A stretch of DNA of 64,000 bases. Source: Halomonas colorata. Lineage in GTDB: Bacteria > Pseudomonadota > Gammaproteobacteria > Pseudomonadales > Halomonadaceae. This document shows positions 42,201-50,798 of the stretch, piece by piece. Under the pieces are notes generated by a model. The model made no database searches, was not told where the DNA came from, and worked only from the letters and a program-made list of their open reading frames with translations. How positions within the stretch are numbered: the stretch's first letter is position 1; the number at the start of each line of letters is the position of its first letter. The position numbers and the translations under genes were made by a program. The stretch covers positions 62,001 to 126,000 of the forward strand of contig NZ_JABUZA010000002.1 in NCBI RefSeq assembly GCF_014897985.1. Direction: 5' to 3'.

Positions 42201-43260
42201 GCCAGCCTCGGTTATCCAGATGCGCCTGCTGCACGGCCTCACGGGGCAGAATGAACTCCACGTCGCTGCTCTGCTCGCCCATCATGAGAGTACGCGCCAT
42301 ATCCTGCGCAGGAACACCGTCGAACAAGACATGATAAAGCCCTTCGGCAAGCGGCATATAGACGTCTAGCTCTTTCGCCTTGGCGCAAACCAGCTTAACC
42401 GTATTGACGCCTTCAGCTACCTGGCCCAGGGCAGCGATAGCCTCTTCCAGACTGCGCCCTTCTCCCATGGCATAGCCCACGCGGTAGTTACGCGAAAGAT
42501 TGGATGAGCAGGTAACAATCAAATCGCCGACTCCCGCCAAACCCAAAAAGGTCATAGGATTGGCGCCTTCGGCGACGGCGAAGCGGCTCATTTCCGCCAA
42601 TGCCCGGGTCATCAGCATGCTGCGAGTGTTTTCGCCCATGCCCAATGCTGCGGCCATGCCGGCGGCAATCGCATAAATATTTTTAAGCGCCCCACCAAGC
42701 TCGACGCCATGGCGGTCATCACTGGCATACACGCGAAAATAGCGGCAGCCCAGCGCCTGCTGTACCCGGGTACGGGTAAGCGCATCGGCGCTGGCAATCA
42801 CCGTGGCGGTTAGCTGCTTATCGGCAATTTCAGACGCCAGATTAGGCCCGGCGATCACCCCGATATGGGGAAAACCTGTCTCCTCGGTTAGCACCTGACT
42901 CATGAGCAAAAAGCTGTCCTGCTCAATGCCTTTAGTGGTGCTTACAAGAATTTGTTGCGCCGTGAGCCATGGCTTTGCAGCCTGGACCACGCTGCGAAAT
43001 GCTTTTGAGGGGATCGCAATCAATACCAGCTCAGCGTTTTCTAACGCCGAGCGCAAATCGGTTGTGGCCTGCACTGCAGGGTTAATCGCGTAGTGCGGCA
43101 AATAGCGGCCATTGCGATGCTCCTGATTAATTTGCGCCACGAGCGCTTCATCGCGCATCCATTGACGCACATGGGCACCGTTATCCGCCGCGATGCTTGC
43201 CAAGGCAGTGCCAAAACTGCCCCCACCCAGCACCGCGACCTTGATTTGCTGCTCAGCCAT
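42193..43260 (-). CDS. gpsA: NAD(P)-dependent glycerol-3-phosphate dehydrogenase
   Basis: A 355-residue GpsA producing sn-glycerol-3-phosphate for phospholipid synthesis. The Rossmann motif is '[19 protein letters not shown]' (about residues 10-28). '[18 protein letters not shown]', '[11 protein letters not shown]', '[19 protein letters not shown]' and '[14 protein letters not shown]' are further family blocks. Operon with sixA. Confidence 0.96.
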   Translation of the reverse strand: MAEQQIKVAVLGGGSFGTALASIAADNGAHVRQWMRDEALVAQINQEHRNGRYLPHYAINPAVQATTDLRSALENAELVLIAIPSKAFRSVVQAAKPWLTAQQILVSTTKGIEQDSFLLMSQVLTEETGFPHIGVIAGPNLASEIADKQLTATVIASADALTRTRVQQALGCRYFRVYASDDRHGVELGGALKNIYAIAAGMAAALGMGENTRSMLMTRALAEMSRFAVAEGANPMTFLGLAGVGDLIVTCSSNLSRNYRVGYAMGEGRSLEEAIAALGQVAEGVNTVKLVCAKAKELDVYMPLAEGLYHVLFDGVPAQDMARTLMMGEQSSDVEFILPREAVQQAHLDNRGWHE

Positions 43261-43332
43261 AAGGATGTCCTAAAGTCTCGTGAAAGCGTACTCGCTATTT
43301 TACCAAAACTAACAGCCTATTTTCTTAACACA

Positions 43333-43364
43333 AACGGCCCGTCTGGGAATCCAAACGGGCCGTT
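43333..43364 (-). terminator. Probable htpG terminator
   Basis: 10-bp arms (43333-43342 / 43355-43364) with a 12-nt loop, followed on the minus strand by TTTGTGTT. It lies 20 bp after the htpG stop and before gpsA. Confidence 0.55.
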
Positions 43365-43383
43365 ATTTTCCAAACGCGTCGTG

Positions 43384-45288
43384 TTAAGCAGTCAATACGC
43401 TGTTCAGGCGCTTAACGTAAGCGGCAGGGTCATCTAAATGACCGCCTTCGGCAATAATCGCCTGATCCAGCAGAATATGCGCCAGCTGACCAAACAGATC
43501 ACCTTCCGAGCTTTCAAGGCGGGCGACCAGCGGGTGCTCCGGGTTAAGCTCCAAGATGGGCTTCACTTCAGGCAGCGGCTGCCCAGCGGCTTCCATGATG
43601 CGACGCATTTGGTAACCCATCTCATGCTCAGGCAGTACCACACAGGCAGGCGAGTCGGTTAAACGGTGCGTGACTTTGACTTCCTGCACACCGTCGCTCA
43701 GCGCTTCTTTTACCCGTTTGACCAGGTCTTCCTTGGCCTTGGCGGTCTCTTCCTGCGCTTTTTTCTCGGCTTCATCTTCCACGTCGCCAAGATCCAGCTC
43801 GCCTTTGGCCACATCTGCAAAGGATTTACCGTCAAACTCGGTCAGGTGGCTCATCAGCCACTCATCAATACGGTCAGACAGCAGCAGTACTTCGATGCCT
43901 TTCTTACGGAAGATTTCCAGGTGCGGGCTGTTCTTCGCAGCATTGAAGCTATCCGCCACCACGTAGTAAATCTTCTTCTGGCCTTCTTTCATCCGCTCGA
44001 CGTAGTCAGCGAGCGATTGCTCCTGGGCCGACGTATCGGTATGGGTGGACGCAAAGCGCAGCAGGCCGGCGACTTTCTCGCGGTTGGCGGCGTCTTCACC
44101 CGGGCCTTCTTTCAACACGCTACCAAACGTGTTCCAGAACGTCTGATACTGCTCGCTCTCCTTAGACAGTTTTTTAAGCATATCCAGCGCACGTTTGGTA
44201 AGCGCCCCTTTGATCTTGTCGACCTTGGGATCCTGCTGGAGAAGCTCGCGAGAGACGTTGAGCGACAGGTCGCGCGTATCCAGCACGCCTTTGATAAAGC
44301 GCAGGTAAAGCGGCAGGAACTGTTCAGCGTCGTCCATGATAAACACGCGCTGGACATAAAGCTTGACGCCACGGGCGCCATCACGCTCGTACATATCAAA
44401 CGGCGCACGGCCCGGCACGTACAGTAGGCTGGTGTACTCAAGCTTGCCTTCTACCTTGTTATGGCTCCAGGTAAGCGGGTCGCTAAAGTCGTGGGCAACG
44501 TGCTTGTAAAATGCCTTGTACTCGTCATCAGAAACCTCGCTCTTGGGGCGCGCCCAGAGTGCGGTGGCTTCGTTAACGGTTTCCCAGGTGGTCACTTCGC
44601 TGCCTTCGATGTCGTTGCCTTCATCGTCTTTGGCAGTTTCAGTCTTGGGCATGCGCACCGGCACTTCAATATGATCAGAGTACTTGCGCACCAGGCTTTG
44701 CAAACGATAGTCGTCGGCAAACTCTTTGGCGTCGTCTTTCAGGTGAAGAATAATTTCGGTGCCGTGAACTTCACGCTCAATATCGGCAACGGTGAATTCG
44801 CCTTCACCCTTGGAGCGCCACTCAACGCCTTCTGATGCGTCGGTACCAGCTTTACGGGTACGCACGGCGACTTCATCAGCGACGATGAAGCCTGAGTAGA
44901 AGCCAACACCAAACTGTCCGATAAGCTTGGCATCTTTTTGTTGCTCGCCGGACATCTGCTTGAGAAACTCCGCCGTGCCGGAGCGCGCAATCGTACCCAG
45001 GTTAGCGATGACGTCTTCGCGGTTCATGCCAATGCCGTTATCACGCAGCGTCACGGTATTGGCTTCGCGATCATGCTCGATTTCAATGCGCAGCTCGCTA
45101 TCGCCTTCGTACAGCGCATCGTTATCCAGCGCGGCGTAGCGTAATTTATCGCAGGCATCCGCGGCGTTAGAGATAAGCTCGCGTAAGAAAATCTCCCGGT
45201 TTGAATACAGGGAGTGAATCATCAGGTTGAGAAGTTGCTTAACTTCCGTCTGGAAGCCTAACGTCTCTTCGTGAGTCGCCGTTGTCAT
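43384..45288 (-). CDS. htpG: Molecular chaperone HtpG (Hsp90)
   Basis: A 634-residue bacterial Hsp90. The GHKL ATP-binding domain shows '[20 protein letters not shown]' (about residues 31-50), '[14 protein letters not shown]', '[13 protein letters not shown]', and 'GTEIILHL'. The middle and C-terminal dimerisation domains follow in the usual order. I chose ATG 45288 ([20 protein letters not shown]), with GAGGG 9 nt upstream, over an ATG five codons earlier. A consensus heat-shock promoter lies ~80 bp upstream. Confidence 0.97.
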   Translation of the reverse strand: MTTATHEETLGFQTEVKQLLNLMIHSLYSNREIFLRELISNAADACDKLRYAALDNDALYEGDSELRIEIEHDREANTVTLRDNGIGMNREDVIANLGTIARSGTAEFLKQMSGEQQKDAKLIGQFGVGFYSGFIVADEVAVRTRKAGTDASEGVEWRSKGEGEFTVADIEREVHGTEIILHLKDDAKEFADDYRLQSLVRKYSDHIEVPVRMPKTETAKDDEGNDIEGSEVTTWETVNEATALWARPKSEVSDDEYKAFYKHVAHDFSDPLTWSHNKVEGKLEYTSLLYVPGRAPFDMYERDGARGVKLYVQRVFIMDDAEQFLPLYLRFIKGVLDTRDLSLNVSRELLQQDPKVDKIKGALTKRALDMLKKLSKESEQYQTFWNTFGSVLKEGPGEDAANREKVAGLLRFASTHTDTSAQEQSLADYVERMKEGQKKIYYVVADSFNAAKNSPHLEIFRKKGIEVLLLSDRIDEWLMSHLTEFDGKSFADVAKGELDLGDVEDEAEKKAQEETAKAKEDLVKRVKEALSDGVQEVKVTHRLTDSPACVVLPEHEMGYQMRRIMEAAGQPLPEVKPILELNPEHPLVARLESSEGDLFGQLAHILLDQAIIAEGGHLDDPAAYVKRLNSVLTA

Positions 45289-45365
45289 GCGCTTAGCCCT
45301 CATCAATCACGTTTGTTTAGTGTTCCTGCCTGCCGTGAGACAGGAACGAAAAATCTGTGAAGTGA

Positions 45366-45393
45366 ATATGGGGATAAGCAGAGCGATTTCAAG
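45366..45393 (-). promoter_or_regulatory. Sigma-32 (heat-shock) promoter for htpG
   Basis: On the minus strand CTTGAAA (45387-45393), 13-bp spacer, CCCCATAT (45366-45373), essentially the full RpoH consensus. It overlaps the stop codon (45389-45391) of the upstream DUF1232 gene. Predicted initiation is near 45359, giving a ~70-nt leader with a GTTCCTG/CAGGAAC hairpin (45322-45328 / 45341-45347). Confidence 0.85.
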
Positions 45394-45736
45394 AAGGTGA
45401 GTGTTGAGAAGTCGCAATATCGATATCACCGTCTTTCCAGGCACGGTAATCCGCCAAGCGTTGATCGATACGATTAAGCAGCCAGCCGACAATCAAGACA
45501 TCGTCAACCAGGCCTATGAATACGAGAAAATCTGGGATTAAATCGAACGGCATTGCAAGATAGGCAAGCGCGAGCGCCATCATACCAAACGCAGACCAGG
45601 GGATGGGACGAAAGCGGCCACTGACCACATCACGCGTCATGGGAATAAACAGCTTTAAGGCTCGCCCAATACGCTTTACCGCCCAAACTCGGGACTTAAG
45701 TCGACGAAATAACCACCAAGTGGATAATCGGGCCAT
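45389..45736 (-). CDS. YkvA/DUF1232 family membrane protein
   Basis: A 115-residue small protein with the DUF1232 core 'LAYLAMPFDLIPDFLVFIGLVDDVLIVGWLL' (in pieces, about residues 53-83), predicted to form one or two membrane-associated helices. The N-terminus is rich in Arg/Lys. No function is established for the family. I chose ATG 45736 (GGAGG ~11 nt upstream) over a TTG six codons earlier. It is upstream of htpG in the same direction, and the htpG heat-shock promoter lies across its end. Confidence 0.88.
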   Translation of the reverse strand: MARLSTWWLFRRLKSRVWAVKRIGRALKLFIPMTRDVVSGRFRPIPWSAFGMMALALAYLAMPFDLIPDFLVFIGLVDDVLIVGWLLNRIDQRLADYRAWKDGDIDIATSQHSPS

Positions 45737-45836
45737 CGTAATTGAATCCTCCAAGTGTCACGATTGTCTGAACAATTTTTATCCATTTAGTTCACTATAG
45801 CGGCTGTTAACCCGTTAGCGATCAAGAGAGAGTGTC

Positions 45837-47786
45837 ATGCAGGCATCGTCATTCAAATCCCCTTTTCGCACCCTTTGCGCGGCTCTACTGGTGGGCATAC
45901 CCACGGCGTCCTGGGCCGCATCCGACAGCGCGATGCGCGATGCGCTGGAAGCGGCTCGGCAAGAGCAATGGAGCCGCGTCGATGAGCGCGCCATTGAAGG
46001 CCATATCCTGAATGGCTATGTCGAGTATCACCGGCTGCGCAATCGGCTACCCAACGTCTCGCCCGCTCAGGTGCAAGGCTTTATCGACCAGCATAACGAC
46101 TCGCCGCTTTCTGAGTGGCTGCGCGGTCAGGCTATTGCGAAGTACGGGAATGCCGGGCGCTATAGTGACCTGATGAGCGTTGCCGATGGTGAGCCCGCGG
46201 GCACAGCTCGTCAGTGCTACTACTATACGGCCCTGCTGGATTCTCAGCCGCAACAGGCAGCCACCGCAGGGCTTGCGCTATGGCTTGAAGGCAAATCGCA
46301 ACCCGATGCGTGCGACCCGCTGTTTAATCGCCTGCGTGCCAACGGCACTATTGATTCAACGGCTATCTGGGAACGTAAAATGCTTGCCTGGCAGTCTGGT
46401 GAAGGCCGCTTGTCAGCCTATTTAAACGGGCAGCTTAATAGCCAATGGCAAACCGCTATCGACACCGCCGATAACGTTGATGCCAACATTCGAGCCGTCG
46501 CATCGGCGCCCGCCTGCCTGGGCCCTGAGTGTGCGGCCACGGCGAGTTTTTACAAAGCCGCCATGCAGCGCTTTACTCGGGACGATACGCCCGCAGCGCT
46601 CAACGCCTGGCAAACCATGGCCCAGGGGTTGAACCTGCTTCCCAGCGACCAGCAGGTCATTGAAGAAGAGCTTGCGTTTTATGCTCTGGTGCGCGAAGTG
46701 CCCGGCACCTTAGGCTGGGTGGATAGCGTGCTCCCCTCCCTGGAAAGCGAGCGCGTTCTGGAACTTCGTGTGCGTCGCGCCCTGGCCGCACGCCAGTGGC
46801 AGGACGTACTGCACTGGATAGCCGAAATGCCGGCAAGCCAGCAGGAAAATAGCCGCTGGCAGTACTGGCTGGCGCGTGCCAATGAGCAGCTGGGCAATCA
46901 GGACGCGGCGATGGCCCGCTACCGCCAGGCCGCCACCGATCGAAGCTTTTTTGGCTTTGCAGCGGCCGAAAAACTCGGCCAGCCTTACCAGTTGAATCTT
47001 GAACGCAATCATTTCGACGAAGCCTCGCGCGAGCATACCGCACGGCTTCCCGTAGTACAGCGCACCGAAGCCTTACTGCGTATTGGTGAAGATGGCTTGG
47101 CTAATAGCGAGTGGTTGTTTGCAGTGCAAAACGGCTCTCCTCAGCAGGCGCGCGCACTGGCTGATTATGCCGCACATCAACAGTGGCATGCGCGCTTGGT
47201 GCAGACCACTATTGCAGGCGGCATGTGGGACGCCCTTGATTGGCGCTTCCCTGAGGCTTATCGGGATAGCTTTTTACACTGGGGCCGCCAAACCGGCGTT
47301 GACCCTTACCTGCTGATGGCGATTACCCGTCGGGAAAGCGCATACAACCCTGAGGCCTTGTCCCCCGCTGGCGCACGCGGCCTAATGCAGCTCATGCCGG
47401 GTACCGCAAGCCTGGTAAGCCGCCAGCTGGGTATCAATGACCCTGGCCCGTACGGCGTTCTGGATCCAGAGCTTAATATTCGCTTAGGCAGCACCTACCT
47501 GCGCGATAAGCTGAACCGCTACCAAGGCAACCGATTAGCCGCTGCCGCCGCTTATAACGCGGGCCCAGGGCGCGTGGACCAGTGGCTGGGCAACGGCATG
47601 GAATCGTTTGATTTATTTGTCGAAAGCATTCCTTTCCGGGAAACGCGTGACTATGTGCAGGCAGTGCTCAGCTACCGGGTGATTTTTGAAAGCCTGGCCA
47701 ATGGCGGCAACAGCGAAGGCGTTACACTACTCAATGAAAACGAACAGCAGGTACGTTACGACCGAGCACTGCTAGCCCGCCGCTAG
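45837..47786 (+). CDS. slt: Soluble lytic murein transglycosylase Slt
   Basis: A 649-residue periplasmic lytic transglycosylase. A signal peptide covers about residues 1-27 ('ALLVGIPTASWAA'). A long alpha-superhelical ring (about 30-450) precedes a C-terminal SLT catalytic domain with the catalytic Glu E500 in 'TRRESAYNPEALSPAGARG', 'LMQLMPGTA' and 'AAAAYNAGPGRVDQWL'. It cleaves murein to 1,6-anhydro-muropeptides. GAGAGAG precedes the ATG. Divergent from the DUF1232 gene. Confidence 0.95.
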   Translation: MQASSFKSPFRTLCAALLVGIPTASWAASDSAMRDALEAARQEQWSRVDERAIEGHILNGYVEYHRLRNRLPNVSPAQVQGFIDQHNDSPLSEWLRGQAIAKYGNAGRYSDLMSVADGEPAGTARQCYYYTALLDSQPQQAATAGLALWLEGKSQPDACDPLFNRLRANGTIDSTAIWERKMLAWQSGEGRLSAYLNGQLNSQWQTAIDTADNVDANIRAVASAPACLGPECAATASFYKAAMQRFTRDDTPAALNAWQTMAQGLNLLPSDQQVIEEELAFYALVREVPGTLGWVDSVLPSLESERVLELRVRRALAARQWQDVLHWIAEMPASQQENSRWQYWLARANEQLGNQDAAMARYRQAATDRSFFGFAAAEKLGQPYQLNLERNHFDEASREHTARLPVVQRTEALLRIGEDGLANSEWLFAVQNGSPQQARALADYAAHQQWHARLVQTTIAGGMWDALDWRFPEAYRDSFLHWGRQTGVDPYLLMAITRRESAYNPEALSPAGARGLMQLMPGTASLVSRQLGINDPGPYGVLDPELNIRLGSTYLRDKLNRYQGNRLAAAAAYNAGPGRVDQWLGNGMESFDLFVESIPFRETRDYVQAVLSYRVIFESLANGGNSEGVTLLNENEQQVRYDRALLARR

Positions 47787-47793
47787 CACATCG

Positions 47794-47860
47794 ATTGAAA
47801 GCACAAGAATTGAAAGCACATGGTTTGAAAATACAGGGTTTAAAAGTACATGGCTTGAAG
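47794..47860. repeat. 15-bp tandem repeat (about 4.5 copies)
   Basis: Imperfect 15-mers built on ATTGAAAGCACATGG: 47794-47808, 47809-47823, 47824-47838, 47839-47853 and a partial copy to 47860. It fills the gap between convergent slt and the LysE-type gene and codes for nothing recognisable. Confidence 0.8.
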
Positions 47861-47880
47861 CGCCCGGCTAGACCGGGCGC
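47860..47880. other. Hairpin across the end of the LysE-family gene
   Basis: GCGCCCGG (47860-47867) and CCGGGCGC (47873-47880) with a 5-nt loop that contains the stop codon of the minus-strand gene. No U-run follows on either strand, so it may protect the mRNA 3' end rather than terminate. Confidence 0.45.
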
Positions 47881-48524
47881 TGCTCCAGCGCCAGGCGCAC
47901 CCCAAACGCAATCAGCACGGCCCCCGTGGCGGCATTTAGCGTCTGTGCAAAGCGCACACTGGCAAGCCATCGGCTGGCACCTCCCACCATAAACACCACG
48001 CCAATTTGCCAGATATTGGCAATCACAAAGTGCACACCTGCCAACCACAGCGATTTGATTAGTGCCGGGTCGCCTGGAGCGATAAACTGCGGCAAAAAAG
48101 CCATATAGAAAATGACGGTTTTGGGGTTAAGCACATTGGAGAGCACGCCCTCTTTAATCGGCTGCCAGGGCGAAACAGACGCTGCGGCCCCCATGGCGCC
48201 CTTAACCGGCAAGGGCTGCCCGCGTCGAGCGGCCATGAGGCTTGTGATACCCAGCCATACCAGATAGCCCGCCCCCGCAAGCTTCAGCACATGAAACGCC
48301 CAGGCCGATTGCAGCAGAATCAGAGAAATGCCCAGCGCCGAAATCGTCGCGTGGACAAATAGCCCACAGCAGATCGCAATACTCGTGGCCACGCCGTCGC
48401 GAATTCCTCCCCGTGCGGTATTGCGGATGACAAGCAAGGTGTCCACTCCAGGGGTAATTGATAGCAGCGTAATAGCAATCAAAAAAGGCACAAACTGCGA
48501 ATCCAACAGGCTTACTGGCGACAT
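47868..48524 (-). CDS. LysE/RhtB family amino-acid exporter
   Basis: A 218-residue membrane protein with about six hydrophobic segments and the LysE/RhtB signature near the start, '[27 protein letters not shown]' (in pieces, residues 14-40). '[25 protein letters not shown]' (split) is the second family block. The family exports amino acids such as homoserine, threonine or lysine; the substrate cannot be predicted here. Divergent from the cold-shock gene. Confidence 0.9.
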   Translation of the reverse strand: MSPVSLLDSQFVPFLIAITLLSITPGVDTLLVIRNTARGGIRDGVATSIAICCGLFVHATISALGISLILLQSAWAFHVLKLAGAGYLVWLGITSLMAARRGQPLPVKGAMGAAASVSPWQPIKEGVLSNVLNPKTVIFYMAFLPQFIAPGDPALIKSLWLAGVHFVIANIWQIGVVFMVGGASRWLASVRFAQTLNAATGAVLIAFGVRLALEQRPV

Positions 48525-48657
48525 ACAGGCGCACTCGATAAGGAATAAAGAAACGTTAGATCGTCACTGGACGACCCGTTTTTTTGCATCTACATTGATT
48601 TTGGCGGGCAGACAGCATTTCTATCCGTCTAATTATAAGCACGTTAAGGAAACGACA

Positions 48658-48861
48658 ATGGCAACTGGTACAGTCAAGTGGTTCAACGATACAAAAGGTT
48701 ATGGCTTCATCTCTCCTGATGATGGCAGCGACGACCTTTTTGCCCACTTCTCAGAAATTCAGGCTGAAGGCTTCAAGACCCTGCAGGATGGTCAGAAAGT
48801 CAGCTTTGAGGTAACTCAGGGTAAAAAAGGCCTTCAGGCGTCTAACATTCGCCTTGCCTAA
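48658..48861 (+). CDS. CspA-family cold-shock protein
   Basis: A 67-residue single cold-shock domain, a nucleic-acid chaperone. RNP1-like '[10 protein letters not shown]' and RNP2-like 'DLFAHFSEI' are intact, and '[18 protein letters not shown]' is the usual opening. I chose ATG 48658, with AAGGA 7 nt upstream. The ~130-bp upstream region may include a cold-responsive 5' leader, as in other csp genes, but I cannot point to a specific cold-box. Paralogue assignment (cspA, cspD, capB) is not possible from the window. Confidence 0.95.
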   Translation: MATGTVKWFNDTKGYGFISPDDGSDDLFAHFSEIQAEGFKTLQDGQKVSFEVTQGKKGLQASNIRLA

Positions 48862-48878
48862 AAGCAGCCGAATGTAGC

Positions 48879-48904
48879 AAGGCCCGCCTAGGCGGGCCTT
48901 TTTG
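48879..48904 (+). terminator. Terminator of the cold-shock gene
   Basis: 10-bp arms (48879-48888 / 48891-48900) forming a perfect palindrome around CCTAGG, followed by TTT. Confidence 0.8.
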
Positions 48905-48922
48905 TACGTGCTTACCTACTGA

Positions 48923-49750
<828 letters not shown>

Positions 49751-49800
49751 TAAATCCCTCTCCTTAAAAACTTTTAAAGGGCGGCAAGATCAGTGCCGAA

Positions 49801-50778
49801 TCAGTGTCGATCGTTTGCCGATAATAGCGGGCAGTCCTCAGGCAATAATACGCGCAGAGCCAAGGGGACTACCTCAGCGCAAAAACGATCGTAGTGGCAC
49901 GCCTCGCCATCCAGTGTTAACGGCCAGGCAGGATCCTCACGTCGCGTAGTGACGGTAAACTGGCTAGTTGTAAAATAACGCACGTACTCACCTTCAGCCG
50001 GAAAGTTCTGTAGTTCGTTAATCAGCGTCGGTAGCTCTGTCACGGAGCTGAAGTCTTTCACCAGCAGTACGTCCAAACGACCATCATCAAGCTTGGCACG
50101 CGGGGCAAGCACTTGCCCACCGCCTGATTGCCGGCCGTTACCCAGGGCCAATAAAAGCAGCGAAGCATCCTGCTCTTTGTCACCCCAGTGCAAGGTTCCG
50201 CAGTAGCTGCGATGCCGCCAGGCTTTAAGCGCTCCCATTAAAGAGTAGGCGCCCCCGCCCAGCATACGCTTGAGCGTTTTCGGCGTCGTCGACGTTATCT
50301 CCGCACCAAACCCGCCGGTCGTCATATTGACGTAATACTGGGTGACACTTTTGTCATTCGCTGCAGCCGTTACCCGAACAATATCGATCGGATAGGACGT
50401 TAAATTTCTGGCCGCCGCCAAGGCAGGGCCAGGCTCTAAAGGAAGACCCGTGGAGGTTGCAAAGTCGTTGGCACTGCCTAACGGAACGATCCCCAGTGCA
50501 GGCCGCTTGTCATGAGGAACGCGCATCAGCCCGTTCACCACTTCATTGACAGTACCATCGCCACCACAGGCAATAACATGGGTGATACCCATGTCGGCGG
50601 CCTGCTCGGCAAAAAGGGCTGCATCGCCGCCCTCCCAGGTAGAGCGAACGGTAATCGGCATCCCTGCCTCCCGCTGCTCTTCAACGGCTTCACGCAATGC
50701 CGGGTTCCCGGCTGACTTACCATTTACAATAAGTAAAAAACGCTGCTGTAAGTCTTTCACCAATGTATTCCCTTTCAT
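49801..50778 (-). CDS. YegS/DagK-type lipid kinase
   Basis: A 325-residue diacylglycerol-kinase-fold protein. The nucleotide-binding motif is 'VIACGGDGTVNEVVNGLM' (about residues 69-86), 'LGIVPLGSANDFA' lies near 95-107, and 'DDGRLDVLLVKDF' lies near 229-241. Related YegS enzymes phosphorylate lipids, in vitro phosphatidylglycerol; the natural substrate is unknown. An alternative start exists at the in-frame TTG/GTG six to seven codons in, which has AAAGGGAA upstream. It follows pepN by 20 bp. Confidence 0.88.
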   Translation of the reverse strand: MKGNTLVKDLQQRFLLIVNGKSAGNPALREAVEEQREAGMPITVRSTWEGGDAALFAEQAADMGITHVIACGGDGTVNEVVNGLMRVPHDKRPALGIVPLGSANDFATSTGLPLEPGPALAAARNLTSYPIDIVRVTAAANDKSVTQYYVNMTTGGFGAEITSTTPKTLKRMLGGGAYSLMGALKAWRHRSYCGTLHWGDKEQDASLLLLALGNGRQSGGGQVLAPRAKLDDGRLDVLLVKDFSSVTELPTLINELQNFPAEGEYVRYFTTSQFTVTTRREDPAWPLTLDGEACHYDRFCAEVVPLALRVLLPEDCPLLSANDRH

Positions 50779-50798
50779 GGTTGAGTCGCTGGTAAGGT

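Noticed and set aside
43666-44427. A 253-codon open frame on the plus strand
   Set aside because: Antisense to htpG, no recognisable features, no ribosome site.
47731-48048. A minus-strand frame with Phe-Lys-Pro-Cys repeats across the 15-bp tandem array
   Set aside because: It overlaps the ends of slt and the LysE-type gene in another frame, has no ribosome site, and its 'repeat' is only the intergenic minisatellite read as protein.
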